Positions 35,724-45,874 are shown, counted from the first letter of the stretch. The stretch: DNA of 64,000 nt from Phytoactinopolyspora limicola (GCF_011320225.1 NZ_JAAOEN010000004.1:186001-250000), one strand, 5' to 3'. Notes: a model not told the origin generated them from the letters alone. Numbers and translations: made by a program.

Positions 35724-38050
35724 TCCCCCAGACCCGGCCCACCGTGGTCGCCGGCATCGCCGCGCTGATCTCGATCATCCCGCTCCTCGAGCTCACCGAC
35801 AACGCCAGCTGGTTGGCTCCGGCCGCGATCGCCGTGGTGGTGGTGTGCGCTGTCGGGTTGATGGGCCGCCAGTTCCGGGTTCCCGGCGCGCTGATCCTGC
35901 TCGCCCAACTCATGGTGGTCACGTGGTGGCTCGGGCTCCTCATCGCCGCTGATCTCGCCTGGTTCGGCGTATTCCCGAGTACCACCTGGCCGGACCGGTT
36001 CAGAGCCGTCGCCTCCGAGGCCAACGAAGCTATCGAGACACTCGGCACGCCGGTGCCGGTCAGCGACGGGATCCTGCTTTACATGGTCGCCGGCATCGCC
36101 GCGATCGCCATCGCCGTCGACCTCCTGGTTGGCACCTGGCGCCGCTCGGCGCTCGCCGGCGTACCCCTCGCCGCCGCTTATGCGGTCACCGCCGGGATCC
36201 AAGGTGGTGACCTCGGATGGTGGTGGTTCGTGCCGCCGGCCGTCGGATACATGGCCCTGCTGATCGTCGAGAGCCGGCGGCGGGTATCGGCGTGGGGCAG
36301 CAGCGCGGGTCCCCCAACCGACGCCTCGGGTGAACCCGCCGCGGTGGCGCTGGCGAGGAACGGCCGGCGGGTCGGCGGGGTGGCGCTCGCCGCCGCCGTC
36401 GCCATCCCGGCATTCGTGCCCATCCTCACCGACGGCGTGGTCAGTGGGCGCGGCGGAGGTGGCGGCAGCGGCGATGGCCGCACCATCCGAACCGACAACC
36501 CCATACTCGACCTCCAACGCAACCTCACCCGGCCGGACAACGTCGACATCCTGCGTTACTCCGCGTCCGACTCGTCGTCCCACTACATCCGCACCGTCAC
36601 CCTCGACTCGTTCGACGGCGACGTCTGGAAGATGTCCGACCGGCCCGTGCCCGAGTCGCAGCGGGTCAGCGAAGGGATGCCGGAGCCTCCGGGGCTCGAT
36701 CTCGAGGAGCCACCGGACGAGGTAGAGATCCAGTTCGCCGTCGACACCATCTACGCGTCCAAGTGGCTGCCTCTTGCCTACCCCGCTCAACACATCGACA
36801 TCGACGGCGACTGGCGCTACGACCCCGCCACCCTCGACGTCGTGGCCGCCGACAGCGATGCAGCAGGAATGGTGTACTCCGCGGTGAGCCTGGACGTCAC
36901 CTTCGACGCGGCGATCCTGCAAGACGCGGGTGAGCCGCGGACCGATGTCGACGACCTTCTGGACCTCCCCGACGAACTCCCAGACATCGTCACCGACCTG
37001 GCCGACGAGGTCACCAGCGACGCCTCCGACGACTTCAGCCGAGCGGCTGCCTTACAGCAATGGTTCCGTGGCCCGTCGTTCACCTACGACCTCACCACCC
37101 AGCCGGGCACGTCATCGTCCGCGCTGGCCGACTTCCTGGAAGACCGCAGCGGATACTGCGAACAGTTCGCAGCCACGATGGCGATCATGGCCCGATACCT
37201 GGACATCCCGGCCAGGGTCGCGGTGGGATTCACCCCTGGCACGTTCGAGGGTGATGGCACCTGGTTGGTCCGCGCCCACGACGCACACGCGTGGCCCGAG
37301 CTGTACTTCGAGGGAATGGGCTGGGTGCGGTTCGAGCCGACTCCGGCCGCCCGCACCGGCACAGCGCCGGCGTGGACCCTCGAACCCAACGAGACGGCGC
37401 CAGACGAAGAGCCCGACTCACCGGACAACACCAGCACCGCGCCGCCGACGAATGACCTGGACCAGTTCCCCGACGAAGACATCCTGGGTGGTGGCGGCAG
37501 CACAACCACCACCAGCCAATCTCCTTGGCCGCTGGTGGTGGCGGGAACGGTGGCCGCGTTGGCGGTGCTGGCGTGTGTGCCGGCGGCCCTGGCCCGGGTC
37601 CGCCGGGCTTGGCGTTGGCGGCGCGCCGGCGCCGATCCGGTGGCCCAGGCAGCCGCCTCGTGGGCAGAGATTGGTGAGGCCGCCCGCGACGCAGGGCTAC
37701 CGTGGGACGCGGCCACCACACCCCGCGCGGCCGGCCGGACGATCACGGCTCAGGCGAGCCTCGCCGACGAGCCACGCATTCTGCTCGATCATCTGGTGCG
37801 AGTCACCGAACGTGCACGATATGCCCGCCGAGCCGAGCCAGTGTCGGATCTACGGGCCGACACCTCCGTGCTCAGCCATACCCTCGTCCGGTCCGGATCC
37901 CGCATCCAGCGGGCACGGGCCTTCCTGTGGCCAGCCACCCTGACCGATGGTTGGAACCAGCTGACCGGGCGAGTCACGGCGGTACTCGACTGGATGGAGA
38001 CGAGCCGACCACGATTGCGGGCCGCGCTCGCCCGCACCGGGCGGCGCTGA
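35720..38050 (+). CDS. TgpA-like membrane transglutaminase
   Basis: 776 residues. Several N-terminal helices (from VVAGIAALISIIPLLEL to about residue 235) anchor the protein. A large extracellular part then holds the transglutaminase-like domain with catalytic Cys480 (RSGYCEQFAATMA) and His523 (DAHAWPELYF). After a Thr/Pro/Asp linker comes a last helix (about 600-625, VVAGTVAALAVLACVPAAL) and a cytoplasmic tail. TgpA in Pseudomonas is essential and has transglutaminase activity; the substrate here is unknown. The start ATG at 35720 overlaps the DUF58 stop. End of the moxR operon. Confidence 0.9.
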   Translation: MIPQTRPTVVAGIAALISIIPLLELTDNASWLAPAAIAVVVVCAVGLMGRQFRVPGALILLAQLMVVTWWLGLLIAADLAWFGVFPSTTWPDRFRAVASEANEAIETLGTPVPVSDGILLYMVAGIAAIAIAVDLLVGTWRRSALAGVPLAAAYAVTAGIQGGDLGWWWFVPPAVGYMALLIVESRRRVSAWGSSAGPPTDASGEPAAVALARNGRRVGGVALAAAVAIPAFVPILTDGVVSGRGGGGGSGDGRTIRTDNPILDLQRNLTRPDNVDILRYSASDSSSHYIRTVTLDSFDGDVWKMSDRPVPESQRVSEGMPEPPGLDLEEPPDEVEIQFAVDTIYASKWLPLAYPAQHIDIDGDWRYDPATLDVVAADSDAAGMVYSAVSLDVTFDAAILQDAGEPRTDVDDLLDLPDELPDIVTDLADEVTSDASDDFSRAAALQQWFRGPSFTYDLTTQPGTSSSALADFLEDRSGYCEQFAATMAIMARYLDIPARVAVGFTPGTFEGDGTWLVRAHDAHAWPELYFEGMGWVRFEPTPAARTGTAPAWTLEPNETAPDEEPDSPDNTSTAPPTNDLDQFPDEDILGGGGSTTTTSQSPWPLVVAGTVAALAVLACVPAALARVRRAWRWRRAGADPVAQAAASWAEIGEAARDAGLPWDAATTPRAAGRTITAQASLADEPRILLDHLVRVTERARYARRAEPVSDLRADTSVLSHTLVRSGSRIQRARAFLWPATLTDGWNQLTGRVTAVLDWMETSRPRLRAALARTGRR

Positions 38051-38239
38051 GGCAACAACAAACCACGGCGCCGGGTTCGACACGGCGCTGCCGACTGGAT
38101 CGCACTGCCGGCTGGATCGCGACGCAGGCCTAACGGCCACGCCGGTCGGCATCGCCGCACCTATCCGACGACAACCCGCGTCCGACCACAGCTTGGACCG
38201 GGTCTTGGCGGACCCGACGGACCCGTCCCCACCACAACA

Positions 38240-38284
38240 AACCCCGCCGGCCGATCCCGAGTTACTCGGGACGGCGGCGGGGTT
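38240..38284. terminator. Bidirectional hairpin between tgpA-like and DUF3040 genes
   Basis: AACCCCGCC (38240-38248) pairs with GGCGGGGTT (38276-38284), and an inner CCCGAGT/ACTCGGG stem adds stability. It lies in the 300-bp gap between two convergent genes, where I see no other feature except a short GCGCCG/CGGCGC stem at 38068-38088. Confidence 0.65.
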
Positions 38285-38350
38285 ATCCAGCCGCTCGTGC
38301 CATCTCACCGTCGCGTTGGCGACACACGAAACGCGACGGTGTGGCCGACG

Positions 38351-38782
38351 TCAGTTGCCGTATCCTCGTTCGCGGCGCTGCCGCCAGCGTTCCTCCAGGC
38401 GTTGCATAAACGAGCCGTGGCCACCTGGCTGCTTGCGGCCCGAGGCACGGCGCACGCGCCGGGCCGAACCAGGGCTGATGTCTGGAATGTCGTCCGGCTC
38501 CGCCGTGGCTTCCGGGGTGCGTTTCCACGACGTGACACCCAGCCAGGCAGAACCCAGCATGACGACGAAACCGGCGACACCTAGCGGAATCACCTGAGTC
38601 ACCGCACCGGACATCAACATCACGATGCCAGCGATGAACGCGATAACCGAGAGCACCGCACGCCGGACGTACCGGCGCCGGAGATCGGAACCACGCATGG
38701 TCGTGGCGAACTTCGGATCCTCGGCCTGGAGCGCCTGCTCCATCTGCTCGAGCAGCCGCTGCTCATGATCGGAGAGAGGCAC
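38351..38782 (-). CDS. DUF3040 membrane protein
   Basis: 143 residues. The start MPLSDHEQRLLEQMEQAL is the signature of the actinobacterial DUF3040 family. Two close transmembrane helices follow (about 43-63 VLSVIAFIAGIVMLMSGAV and 67-86 LGVAGFVVMLGSAWLGV), then a charged C-terminal tail rich in Arg. No function is established for the family. GTG at 38782 is preceded by GGAGGGG; upstream in-frame codons lack similarity. Confidence 0.88.
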   Translation of the reverse strand: MPLSDHEQRLLEQMEQALQAEDPKFATTMRGSDLRRRYVRRAVLSVIAFIAGIVMLMSGAVTQVIPLGVAGFVVMLGSAWLGVTSWKRTPEATAEPDDIPDISPGSARRVRRASGRKQPGGHGSFMQRLEERWRQRRERGYGN

Positions 38783-38968
38783 GTTCCCCTCCAACGAACG
38801 CGGGCTTACATCTGTCAACTGCTGTGAAATCCAGCATATGCCCCGATGGCGCCCTGGGAAAGCCAGGGTGCCCAGTGCAACAAGATCATTTGAGGATCCA
38901 GGCATAAGTCCACCCAGAATGCGGGCTGTTGCCGGATTGGTCACACCGGTTGGCACTTCCCACCGCGG

Positions 38969-39715
38969 CTATTCCCGGATGGCTGTGACATGCAGCGCCC
39001 CCGCCAGAGCTCTCAGTTCGGGCATCCTCCCCGCCGTGGCCTCAAGCGCCGCCAGAGCTCGGACGTCGGTGGCGTCGTCGACGAGCGGGCCGGGCACCAG
39101 GTCAGTGAAGATTCGGACCCCGTACACCGCGTCGACCACCAGGCCACTGTTGGTGAGGAGATCGGTCAAACCCACTTCGCTGAAACGCCGTGGCAGCGGA
39201 TCGGAGCGTCCCCACCGGCCATCCGGATCTTCCAGTAGATGACGCGCCTCCTCCAGGTGGCCGCCCACCGCCTTGGCGATCGCCGCCGCATTACGCTGGG
39301 CCGCCACGATGCTGGCCAACGCGGCCGGACGCAAACAGGCCACGATGCCAGCCACCGCAGCCTGGGGGTCATCCACAACCTCGAGCACTCCATGACACAA
39401 CATGACGTCCGCGCTGTCGACTTCGACCACCATGGCGAGGCTTGCGGCGTCGCCCTGCACAGCCTCCACCCGCGACGTCACGTGTGCTTCCGCCGCGCGC
39501 TGTTTCAAGGTCGCGAGCGCGTTGGGACTGGGATCGACCACCGTGACGCGGTGCCCACGCATCGCCAACGGCACCGCGAACACCCCGCTACCACCACCCA
39601 CGTCCAGCACATCCAACGCCGCCTGACCGACCTCCTGCGCGCGGCGATCCAGGAGTGCGTCGACCTGGCTCCACAGCGCCGTGCCACGCACTCCGTGCGG
39701 AAACTGATCCGGCAT
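38969..39715 (-). CDS. SAM-dependent methyltransferase (class I)
   Basis: 248 residues. The Rossmann-type SAM site is clear: LDVLDVGGGSGVFAVPLA, then VTVVDPSPNAL, QGDAASL and LCHGVLEVVDDP. The C-terminal part (GLTDLLTNSGLVVDAVYGVR) resembles the CmoA/SmtA-like group, but the substrate cannot be read from sequence. ATG at 39715 has GGAG 6 nt upstream. Lies between a DUF3040 gene and the aldo-keto reductase, all minus strand; spacing of 150-190 bp suggests separate units. Confidence 0.82.
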   Translation of the reverse strand: MPDQFPHGVRGTALWSQVDALLDRRAQEVGQAALDVLDVGGGSGVFAVPLAMRGHRVTVVDPSPNALATLKQRAAEAHVTSRVEAVQGDAASLAMVVEVDSADVMLCHGVLEVVDDPQAAVAGIVACLRPAALASIVAAQRNAAAIAKAVGGHLEEARHLLEDPDGRWGRSDPLPRRFSEVGLTDLLTNSGLVVDAVYGVRIFTDLVPGPLVDDATDVRALAALEATAGRMPELRALAGALHVTAIRE

Positions 39716-39865
39716 GTTATCTCCACGTCCGTCCGGCCCCGAGCCGGTTGATGTCCAGGTGATCGTATACCTGTCCGGACCAGGGTCGCGGGCTGTTCTT
39801 GCCGTGGCCCGCCCAACCTTCCACCGTTGGCCGGCCCGACCTTCCACCGTTTCGGCGGTGGAGTC

Positions 39866-40927
39866 TTAACTGTCGCTCGAACGTGCCCAGAGGTTGAGCC
39901 CCGCATCCGAAGCTTGCTCGTCGATGGCGACGATCTCGTCATCGGACAGCGGCGGCGCGTCCAGGGCACCCAAACTGTCGGTGAGTTGCTCGACCGTCCG
40001 GGCGCCCACCAGAACCGACGTCACCCGCTCGTCACGCAATGCCCAGCTCAACGCGAGCTGAGCGAGAGTCTGATCACGCTGAGCGGCGATCGTGTTCAAC
40101 GCCCGTAGCCGGCTCCGGACATCATCGGTGATCAACGATGGGTCGAAAGAACCCGGCCGGGCCGCACGTGCGTCCTGCGGGATCCCATCCAGATACTTGT
40201 TGGTCAGCAAACCCTGAGCGAGCGGCGAGAACGCGATCACGCCCATACCCAGTTCGCCTGCGGCGTCCAACAGCCCACCTTCGATCCACCGGTTGAACAT
40301 CGAATACGACGGCTGATGGATGGTGACCGGGGTGCCCAGTTCCGCCATGAGTTCGGCGGCCTCCCACGTCCGCTCCGCCGAGTAGGACGAGATGCCGGCG
40401 TACAACGCACGCCCCGACCGTACCGCGGTGTCCAGCGCGGCCATCGTCTCCTCTAGCGGGGTATCGGGGTCGAACCGATGAGAATAGAAGATGTCCACAT
40501 ACTCCAGGCCCATCCGCTCCAGCGACGCGTCAAGGCTGGACAAGAGGTACTTACGGGATCCCCACTCGCCGTACGGACCGGGCCACATGTCATAGCCGGC
40601 CTTGGTAGAGATCACGAGCTCGTTCCGGTACGGCCGGAGATCTTCGGCAAAGATCCGGCCGAAATTCTTCTCCGCCGATCCCGGCGGTGGGCCGTAGTTG
40701 TTGGCCAGGTCGATGTGTGTCACGCCGTGGTCGAAGGCCGTGCGGATGATCTCACGTTGAGTCGCCAACGGCGTCTCGTCCCCGAAGTTCTGCCACAGAC
40801 CCAATGACACAGCAGGTAACCGCAATCCGGTGCGCCCGCTGCGTCGGAACGGCATGCTCTGATATCTCGACTCGGCCGCGCGGTGCGGAGCGTGAATGCT
40901 GAGGTCTTTTGGTGGTCGCTCACTCAT
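39866..40927 (-). CDS. yghZ: YghZ-type aldo-keto reductase
   Basis: 353 residues, closely matching E. coli YghZ/Gpr (L-glyceraldehyde-3-phosphate reductase, methylglyoxal detoxification). Shared blocks: SGRTGLRLPAVSLGLWQNFG, ITHxDLANNYGPPPGSAE-like DLANNYGPPPGSAEKNFGR, STKAGYDMWPGPYGEWGSRK, LEYVDIFYSHR, HQPSYSMFNRW and NLWARSSDS at the end. The TIM-barrel tetrad Asp-Tyr-Lys-His is present in those blocks. ATG at 40927 with AGGTAGG about 9 nt upstream. It is divergent from the next gene with only some 20 bp between predicted starts. Confidence 0.92.
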   Translation of the reverse strand: MSERPPKDLSIHAPHRAAESRYQSMPFRRSGRTGLRLPAVSLGLWQNFGDETPLATQREIIRTAFDHGVTHIDLANNYGPPPGSAEKNFGRIFAEDLRPYRNELVISTKAGYDMWPGPYGEWGSRKYLLSSLDASLERMGLEYVDIFYSHRFDPDTPLEETMAALDTAVRSGRALYAGISSYSAERTWEAAELMAELGTPVTIHQPSYSMFNRWIEGGLLDAAGELGMGVIAFSPLAQGLLTNKYLDGIPQDARAARPGSFDPSLITDDVRSRLRALNTIAAQRDQTLAQLALSWALRDERVTSVLVGARTVEQLTDSLGALDAPPLSDDEIVAIDEQASDAGLNLWARSSDS

Positions 40928-40946
40928 ACGTGCGAACCTACCTGTC

Positions 40947-41843
40947 GTGTCTGACAGTCGTGCGCCCCGCCGCCGCCCACCGGCCCGCCCGACCACCCCC
41001 CACCCTCTTCTGCGCCGAGCCGATCCGCGGCCCGGCTCTTACCCCATCGACACCGGCACCGCGGACCTCCTCCCCGACGGCGACGGCGCCGGCGGCTGGA
41101 CTGTCGCGGTCAACGGCGTGCCCAGCTCGTACGTTCACCTGGGCGACCCCACCCGCCTCGACTTCGAGTATGTCCAATGGACCGGCCATATCGTCGATGC
41201 CGTCGCCGCACCGGGCACCCCGATCAGCGCCGTGCACATCGGCGGAGCCGGCTGCACTCTGGCCCTGTACACCGCCACCACCCGGCCACGATCCCGGCAG
41301 CTCGTGCTGGACGTCGACGCCGCACTCATCGCCCTCACCCGCCGAGCATTCGGACTGAAGCACGTACCCGGATTACGCCTGAAGGCCGCCGATGGGCGGA
41401 CCGGCCTGGCCGGGCTGGCCGACGCCAGCGCGGACATCGTCATCCGGGACGCCTTCGACCACCGGCATGTGCCGCCACATCTGACCACGGTCGAATATCA
41501 CCAAGAGGTGGCTCGTGTGCTGCGCCCCGGTGGCATACACGTCGCCAACGTCGCCGACAACGTCGGTGTACGAGAATCCCGCATCGAGGCCGCGGCGGCC
41601 CGGGCCACGTTCTCTCACGTCGCCATGATCGCCGAGCCGGCGCAGCTGCGTGGTCGACGGTATGGCAACGTGCTGGTGGTGGCCGCCACCGCACCATTAC
41701 CCCACGACACCCTGGTGCGCCGGCTCGCCGGTGGCAGCGTCCGGGCGCGGTACGTCGCCCCCGACCGAGTGGCCGAACTCGCCGCCGGCGCACATCCCCG
41801 CGTCGATGCCCATCTCGCCACGCCGCCCTCCGAACCCGGGTGA
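40947..41843 (+). CDS. Spermidine-synthase-like methyltransferase-fold protein
   Basis: About 298 residues. The fold motifs are ISAVHIGGAGCTLALY, LVLDVDAALIALTRRAF, ADGRTGLAGLADASADIVIRDAF and VARVLRPGGIHVANVAD, as in actinobacterial spermidine-synthase-like proteins. The D-rich motif at the aminopropyl-transfer site (DAFDHRHVP) is only partly like true spermidine synthase, so polyamine synthesis is doubtful. The start is uncertain: GTG at 40947 has no ribosome binding site, and the first 40 residues are Arg/Pro-rich. Confidence 0.75.
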   Translation: MSDSRAPRRRPPARPTTPHPLLRRADPRPGSYPIDTGTADLLPDGDGAGGWTVAVNGVPSSYVHLGDPTRLDFEYVQWTGHIVDAVAAPGTPISAVHIGGAGCTLALYTATTRPRSRQLVLDVDAALIALTRRAFGLKHVPGLRLKAADGRTGLAGLADASADIVIRDAFDHRHVPPHLTTVEYHQEVARVLRPGGIHVANVADNVGVRESRIEAAAARATFSHVAMIAEPAQLRGRRYGNVLVVAATAPLPHDTLVRRLAGGSVRARYVAPDRVAELAAGAHPRVDAHLATPPSEPG

Positions 41844-41857
41844 CCAGAGCTACACCC

Positions 41858-42736
41858 TCACTTCCCCTCGTGGGGCTCGTCAGCGCGGAGATGTTCGACG
41901 GCGTCCGGATGGGAATCGAGATACTCCACCAGTGTGCCGGGCGTCCGGCCGGTCAGGCGCTGGACGGTGTCCGAGGCGACGTTCATCTCGCCCGTGGCGA
42001 TCGCCGCGTACGACGTGACCCAACCCTCAATGGCCCAGGCCGGAGCGCCGCTGGGCGCTCGAGACACCCGTGCCTCAGCCAACGTCTCCGGGACGTAGGC
42101 CACGTCCCGTCCTGCCGCCTCACCAAGGACCGCGGCGGCTTCCTCGAGACTCAGCGGCGCACCGGTGACGTCGTATGTCTGGCCATCGTGTCCGTCTCCA
42201 GTCAACACGGCTACCGCCACCGCGGCGAGGTCATCACGGGCCACCCAGGTAGCCCGCCCGCTGCCGGCGGGCCCACGGATAGCCGCGTCACTCCCGGACG
42301 CCCACAGCGGTAGGAGATCCAGATACAGACACGGCCTCAGAAAAGTCCACGCCACCCCATCCAGGGTGCGGATGTGTTCCTCGGTGGCCCAATGATCGCG
42401 GGCAAAGGTGAACGTCGCATCGGCCGCGGCTCCCAGGAACGACAGGTAAACCACCCGCCGCACACCCGCTGCGGCCGCCGCGTTCACCGCCGTGATGTGT
42501 TGTGCGACGCGGTCTTCCGCCTCGGTTGCGGAGACTAGGAATACCACGTCGACGCCCACCAGGGCAGCCCGCATCGCGTCGAAGTCTCCGTATGTGGCTT
42601 CTTCGACGTCGACACCGTCGAGGTGTGGTGCCCGGCCGCTGTCACGTACCACGAGCCGGAGGTCGTGCCGCTGTTCGGCCAGCAGCCTGGCCACCCGGCC
42701 CCCGATCTGTCCGGTTGCACCGGTCACTGCATACAT
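41858..42736 (-). CDS. NmrA-like NAD(P)-binding protein
   Basis: 292 residues. Atypical short-chain dehydrogenase of the NmrA/QOR2 type: dinucleotide loop YAVTGATGQIGGRVARLL, then VRDSGRAPHL and FLVSATEAEDR, VVYLSFLGAA, FLRPCLYLDLL and the C-terminal TGRTPGTLVEYLDSH. Such proteins act as redox sensors or quinone reductases; substrate unknown. ATG at 42736 preceded by AGGA at proper distance. Confidence 0.85.
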   Translation of the reverse strand: MYAVTGATGQIGGRVARLLAEQRHDLRLVVRDSGRAPHLDGVDVEEATYGDFDAMRAALVGVDVVFLVSATEAEDRVAQHITAVNAAAAAGVRRVVYLSFLGAAADATFTFARDHWATEEHIRTLDGVAWTFLRPCLYLDLLPLWASGSDAAIRGPAGSGRATWVARDDLAAVAVAVLTGDGHDGQTYDVTGAPLSLEEAAAVLGEAAGRDVAYVPETLAEARVSRAPSGAPAWAIEGWVTSYAAIATGEMNVASDTVQRLTGRTPGTLVEYLDSHPDAVEHLRADEPHEGK

Positions 42737-42841
42737 GACCACATCCTGTCGTGCTCACTCCGGCCGCGCTAGCGGCATCTCGATCTCGGTGTCGCTCCCA
42801 CCGGTGATCGTCGCCGCATTTCTGCCTTCCACCCGAAACGA

Positions 42842-42878
42842 AAGTGGGGAACCGGGCCACGACACCGGTTCCCCACTT
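42842..42878 (-). terminator. Terminator downstream of nrdJ
   Basis: A 14-bp perfect stem (42842-42855 with 42865-42878, core GTGGGGAACCGG) followed on the minus strand by a T-rich stretch (TTTCGTTTCGG). A second hairpin (42885-42895 with 42915-42925, GGCTGGGTGGA) precedes it. Both lie in the 260-bp gap after the nrdJ stop. Confidence 0.75.
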
Positions 42879-42997
42879 CCCAGCGGCTGGGTGGAACAAC
42901 TACTTCGATGCTGGTCCACCCAGCCACTGACCAGCGGACCGTCAGGGAGTCTCAGCGGCCGGCGTACTTCGGCATACACCGGCCGGGTTTGGCGCGA

Positions 42998-45874
42998 TCA
43001 GCTGCAGCCACTCGTGGAACCACACCCCTCACATACGTAGCAACTGCCAGCCGGACGCATCTTGGTGCCACAAGTGACACACAGCGGGGCGTCGGTACTG
43101 GTGCCTTGCAGCGCTTCGAGCAACTCGGCCGACGTATGCGCCTCGGCGGGTGCCGGTTTGGCAGCCACGTCCTCGGTCCGCGACACGGGTTCCGCCGGCG
43201 GCTCTACCACTGGCGCCGACTGGCGATACGACTCAACCTCGACGTCGTCCTCAGCCACCGGTGCGTACTCACCCGTCTGCAACTGCTGGGCACGCTCGGC
43301 CGCCGTATGGATACCCAGCGCCGAGCGGGTCTCGAACGGCATGTGGTCAAGAGCGAGCCGGCGGAAGATGTAGTCGACCACACTCTGCGCCATCCGCACG
43401 TCGGGGTCGTCGGTCACCCCGGATGGCTCGAAGCGCATGTTGGTGAACTTCTGAACGTACGTCTCGAGCGGCACACCGTATTGCAACGCGATCGAAATAG
43501 CGATGGAGAACGCGTCCATCACGCCGGCCAGGGTGGACCCCTGCTTGCCCAGCTTGAGGAAGACCTCGCCGAGACCGTCATCGGGATACGATCCAGCCGT
43601 CACATAGCCCTCGGCGCCGCCGACGGTGAACGAGGTGGTCCGGCTCGGCCGCGACTTGGGCAGCCGCTTGCGGATCGGCCGGTACTCGACGACAACCTCC
43701 TTGTCCGCCGCCTCACCCGACTTACGAGTACTGCCGTCCGAGAGCGGCTGGCCCACCTTGCAGTTGTCCCGGTACACCGCCAACGCCTTCAGGCCCAGCT
43801 TCCAGCCCTGGAGATAGACATTCTGGATGTCCTCCACCGAGGCGGACTCAGGCATGTTGACGGTTTTGCTGATCGCGCCGGAAAGGAACGGCTGGACCGC
43901 CGCCATCATCCGCACGTGTCCCATGGGCTCGATAGCACGCGGCTGGCCCGCCGCGCAGTCGAAGACGGAGTAGTGCTCCGGCTTGAGCCCTGGGGCGTCG
44001 ACGACATTGCCGTGTTCAGCTATGTACTCGACTACCGCCTCCACCGTCTCTTCGGTGTACCCGAGCTTGCGCAGCGCCTCGGGAACGGTGTGATTGACGA
44101 TCTGCAGTGATCCGCCACCCACGAGTTTCTTGAACTTCACCAGCGAGAAGTCCGGCTCGATCCCGGTCGTGTCGCAGTCCATCATGAAGCCGATGGTGCC
44201 GGTGGGCGCCAGCAAGCTGGCCTGCGCGTTACGCCAGCCGTTCTTCTCGCCGAGTTTGTTGCCCTCCTGCCAGAACCGGGTGGCTACCTTCTGCACGTCA
44301 CCGTCCAGAGCGAAATGAGTGCGCAGTGCGTCATTCGCGGCAGCGTGTTTGCGCATCACCCGGGCGTGCGCCTGGGCGTTGCGGGCGTACCCCTCGTACG
44401 GGCCGACTACACCGGCCAACTCGGCCGAACGCTTGTAGGCCGCACCTGTCATGAGCGAGGTGATCGCAGCCGCCAGCGCACGGCCGGCATCGGAGTCGTA
44501 GGCCAGCCCGGAGGCCATCAGCAGCGCCCCGAGGTTCGCGTATCCAATACCCAACTGGCGATAGGCACGGGTGGTCTCGGTGATCTTCTCCGTCGGGAAA
44601 TCGGCGAAGCAGATGGAGATGTCCATGGCCGTGATGACCACCTCAACAGCTTTGGCGAACGTCTCGCCGTCGAAGCTGCCATCGTCCTTGAGGAACTTCA
44701 GCAGGTTCAGGCTGGCAAGGTTGCAGCTGGAGTTGTCCAGGCTCATGTACTCCGAGCACGGGTTGCTCGCCGTGATCCGGCCGGTTTCGGGGTTGGTGTG
44801 CCAGTCGTTGATGGCGCCGTCGTACTGGATCCCGGGGTCGGCACACTCCCATGCGGCCTCGGCCATCTTGCGGAACAACCCTGCGGCATCGACAGTGTCG
44901 ATCACCTCGCCGGTCATCCTGGCTCGCAGGCCGAAATCCTCACCGTTCTCGACCGCACGCATGAACTCGTCGTTGACACGGACGGAGTTGTTCGCGTTCT
45001 GATACTGCACCGAGACGATGTCCTTGCCACCGAGATCCATCTCGAAACCGGCGTCCCGCAGGGCCCGGATCTTGTTCTCCTCGCGGGCCTTGGTTTCGAT
45101 GAACTCCTCGACGTCCGGGTGATCCACATCCAGAACCACCATCTTCGCCGCCCGCCGCGTCGCGCCACCGGACTTGATGGTGCCAGCCGACGCATCGGCG
45201 CCACGCATGAAGCTCACCGGGCCAGAGGCGGTGCCACCCGACGACAACAGTTCTTTGCTCGAGCGGATCCGAGAAAGGTTGAGCCCCGCACCCGAACCAC
45301 CCTTGAAGATCATGCCTTCTTCGCGGTACCAGTTCAGGATCGACTCCATGGAGTCGTCCACCGACAAGATAAAACAGGCGCTGACCTGCTGCGGGGAAGC
45401 CGTACCAACGTTGAACCAGACCGGGGAGTTGAAGCTGAAGACTTGGTGCAGCAGCATCCACGTGAGCTCATGCTCGAACACCTCGGCATCGGCCGCCGTA
45501 GCGAAGTAGCCGTGCTGTTCGCCTCCGTGCCGATACGTCTTCACGACCCGGTCGATGAGCTGGCGCAGGCTCCACTCCCGCTGATCGGTGCCCACGGCTC
45601 CACGGAAGTACTTGTTGGTGACGATGGTGGATGCGTTGAGCGACCAGAAATCGGGGAACTCGACCCCCTTCTGCTCGAAGACCGTCTCCCCCGTCTGCCA
45701 GTTCTGCTGGCTGACGTCCCGCCGTTCCCACGTCACCTCGTCATATGGGTGGACACCGGGTTTGGTGTAGAGCCGCTCGATGGTGAGTCCCCGTGCGGCC
45801 CCCTTGGCCTTGGCCTTGCCAGCGCCCTTGGCTCCGGCACTACCACGGCTCGGTCCGCTCACCGTTTCTGTCAT
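42998..45874 (-). CDS. nrdJ: Adenosylcobalamin-dependent ribonucleotide reductase (class II)
   Basis: Reduces ribonucleotides to deoxyribonucleotides using coenzyme B12, so it works with or without oxygen. 958 residues. Conserved blocks: FNSPVWFNVG, CFILSVDDSM, KGGSGAGLNLSRIRS, NPCSEYMSLDNSSCNLASLN with the radical Cys region, and TGTIGFMMDCDTTGIEPD. The C-terminus has a Cys-rich tail (CVTCGTKM, CYVCEGCGSTSGC) that shuttles electrons or binds zinc. ATG at 45874. It follows nrdR by 108 bp on the same strand, the nrdRJ arrangement known from Streptomyces. Confidence 0.96.
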   Translation of the reverse strand: MTETVSGPSRGSAGAKGAGKAKAKGAARGLTIERLYTKPGVHPYDEVTWERRDVSQQNWQTGETVFEQKGVEFPDFWSLNASTIVTNKYFRGAVGTDQREWSLRQLIDRVVKTYRHGGEQHGYFATAADAEVFEHELTWMLLHQVFSFNSPVWFNVGTASPQQVSACFILSVDDSMESILNWYREEGMIFKGGSGAGLNLSRIRSSKELLSSGGTASGPVSFMRGADASAGTIKSGGATRRAAKMVVLDVDHPDVEEFIETKAREENKIRALRDAGFEMDLGGKDIVSVQYQNANNSVRVNDEFMRAVENGEDFGLRARMTGEVIDTVDAAGLFRKMAEAAWECADPGIQYDGAINDWHTNPETGRITASNPCSEYMSLDNSSCNLASLNLLKFLKDDGSFDGETFAKAVEVVITAMDISICFADFPTEKITETTRAYRQLGIGYANLGALLMASGLAYDSDAGRALAAAITSLMTGAAYKRSAELAGVVGPYEGYARNAQAHARVMRKHAAANDALRTHFALDGDVQKVATRFWQEGNKLGEKNGWRNAQASLLAPTGTIGFMMDCDTTGIEPDFSLVKFKKLVGGGSLQIVNHTVPEALRKLGYTEETVEAVVEYIAEHGNVVDAPGLKPEHYSVFDCAAGQPRAIEPMGHVRMMAAVQPFLSGAISKTVNMPESASVEDIQNVYLQGWKLGLKALAVYRDNCKVGQPLSDGSTRKSGEAADKEVVVEYRPIRKRLPKSRPSRTTSFTVGGAEGYVTAGSYPDDGLGEVFLKLGKQGSTLAGVMDAFSIAISIALQYGVPLETYVQKFTNMRFEPSGVTDDPDVRMAQSVVDYIFRRLALDHMPFETRSALGIHTAAERAQQLQTGEYAPVAEDDVEVESYRQSAPVVEPPAEPVSRTEDVAAKPAPAEAHTSAELLEALQGTSTDAPLCVTCGTKMRPAGSCYVCEGCGSTSGCS

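Noticed and set aside
38061-38095. tRNA T-arm-like GGTTCGA sequence
   Set aside because: No cloverleaf can be formed around it; it is part of a small hairpin after the tgpA-like gene.
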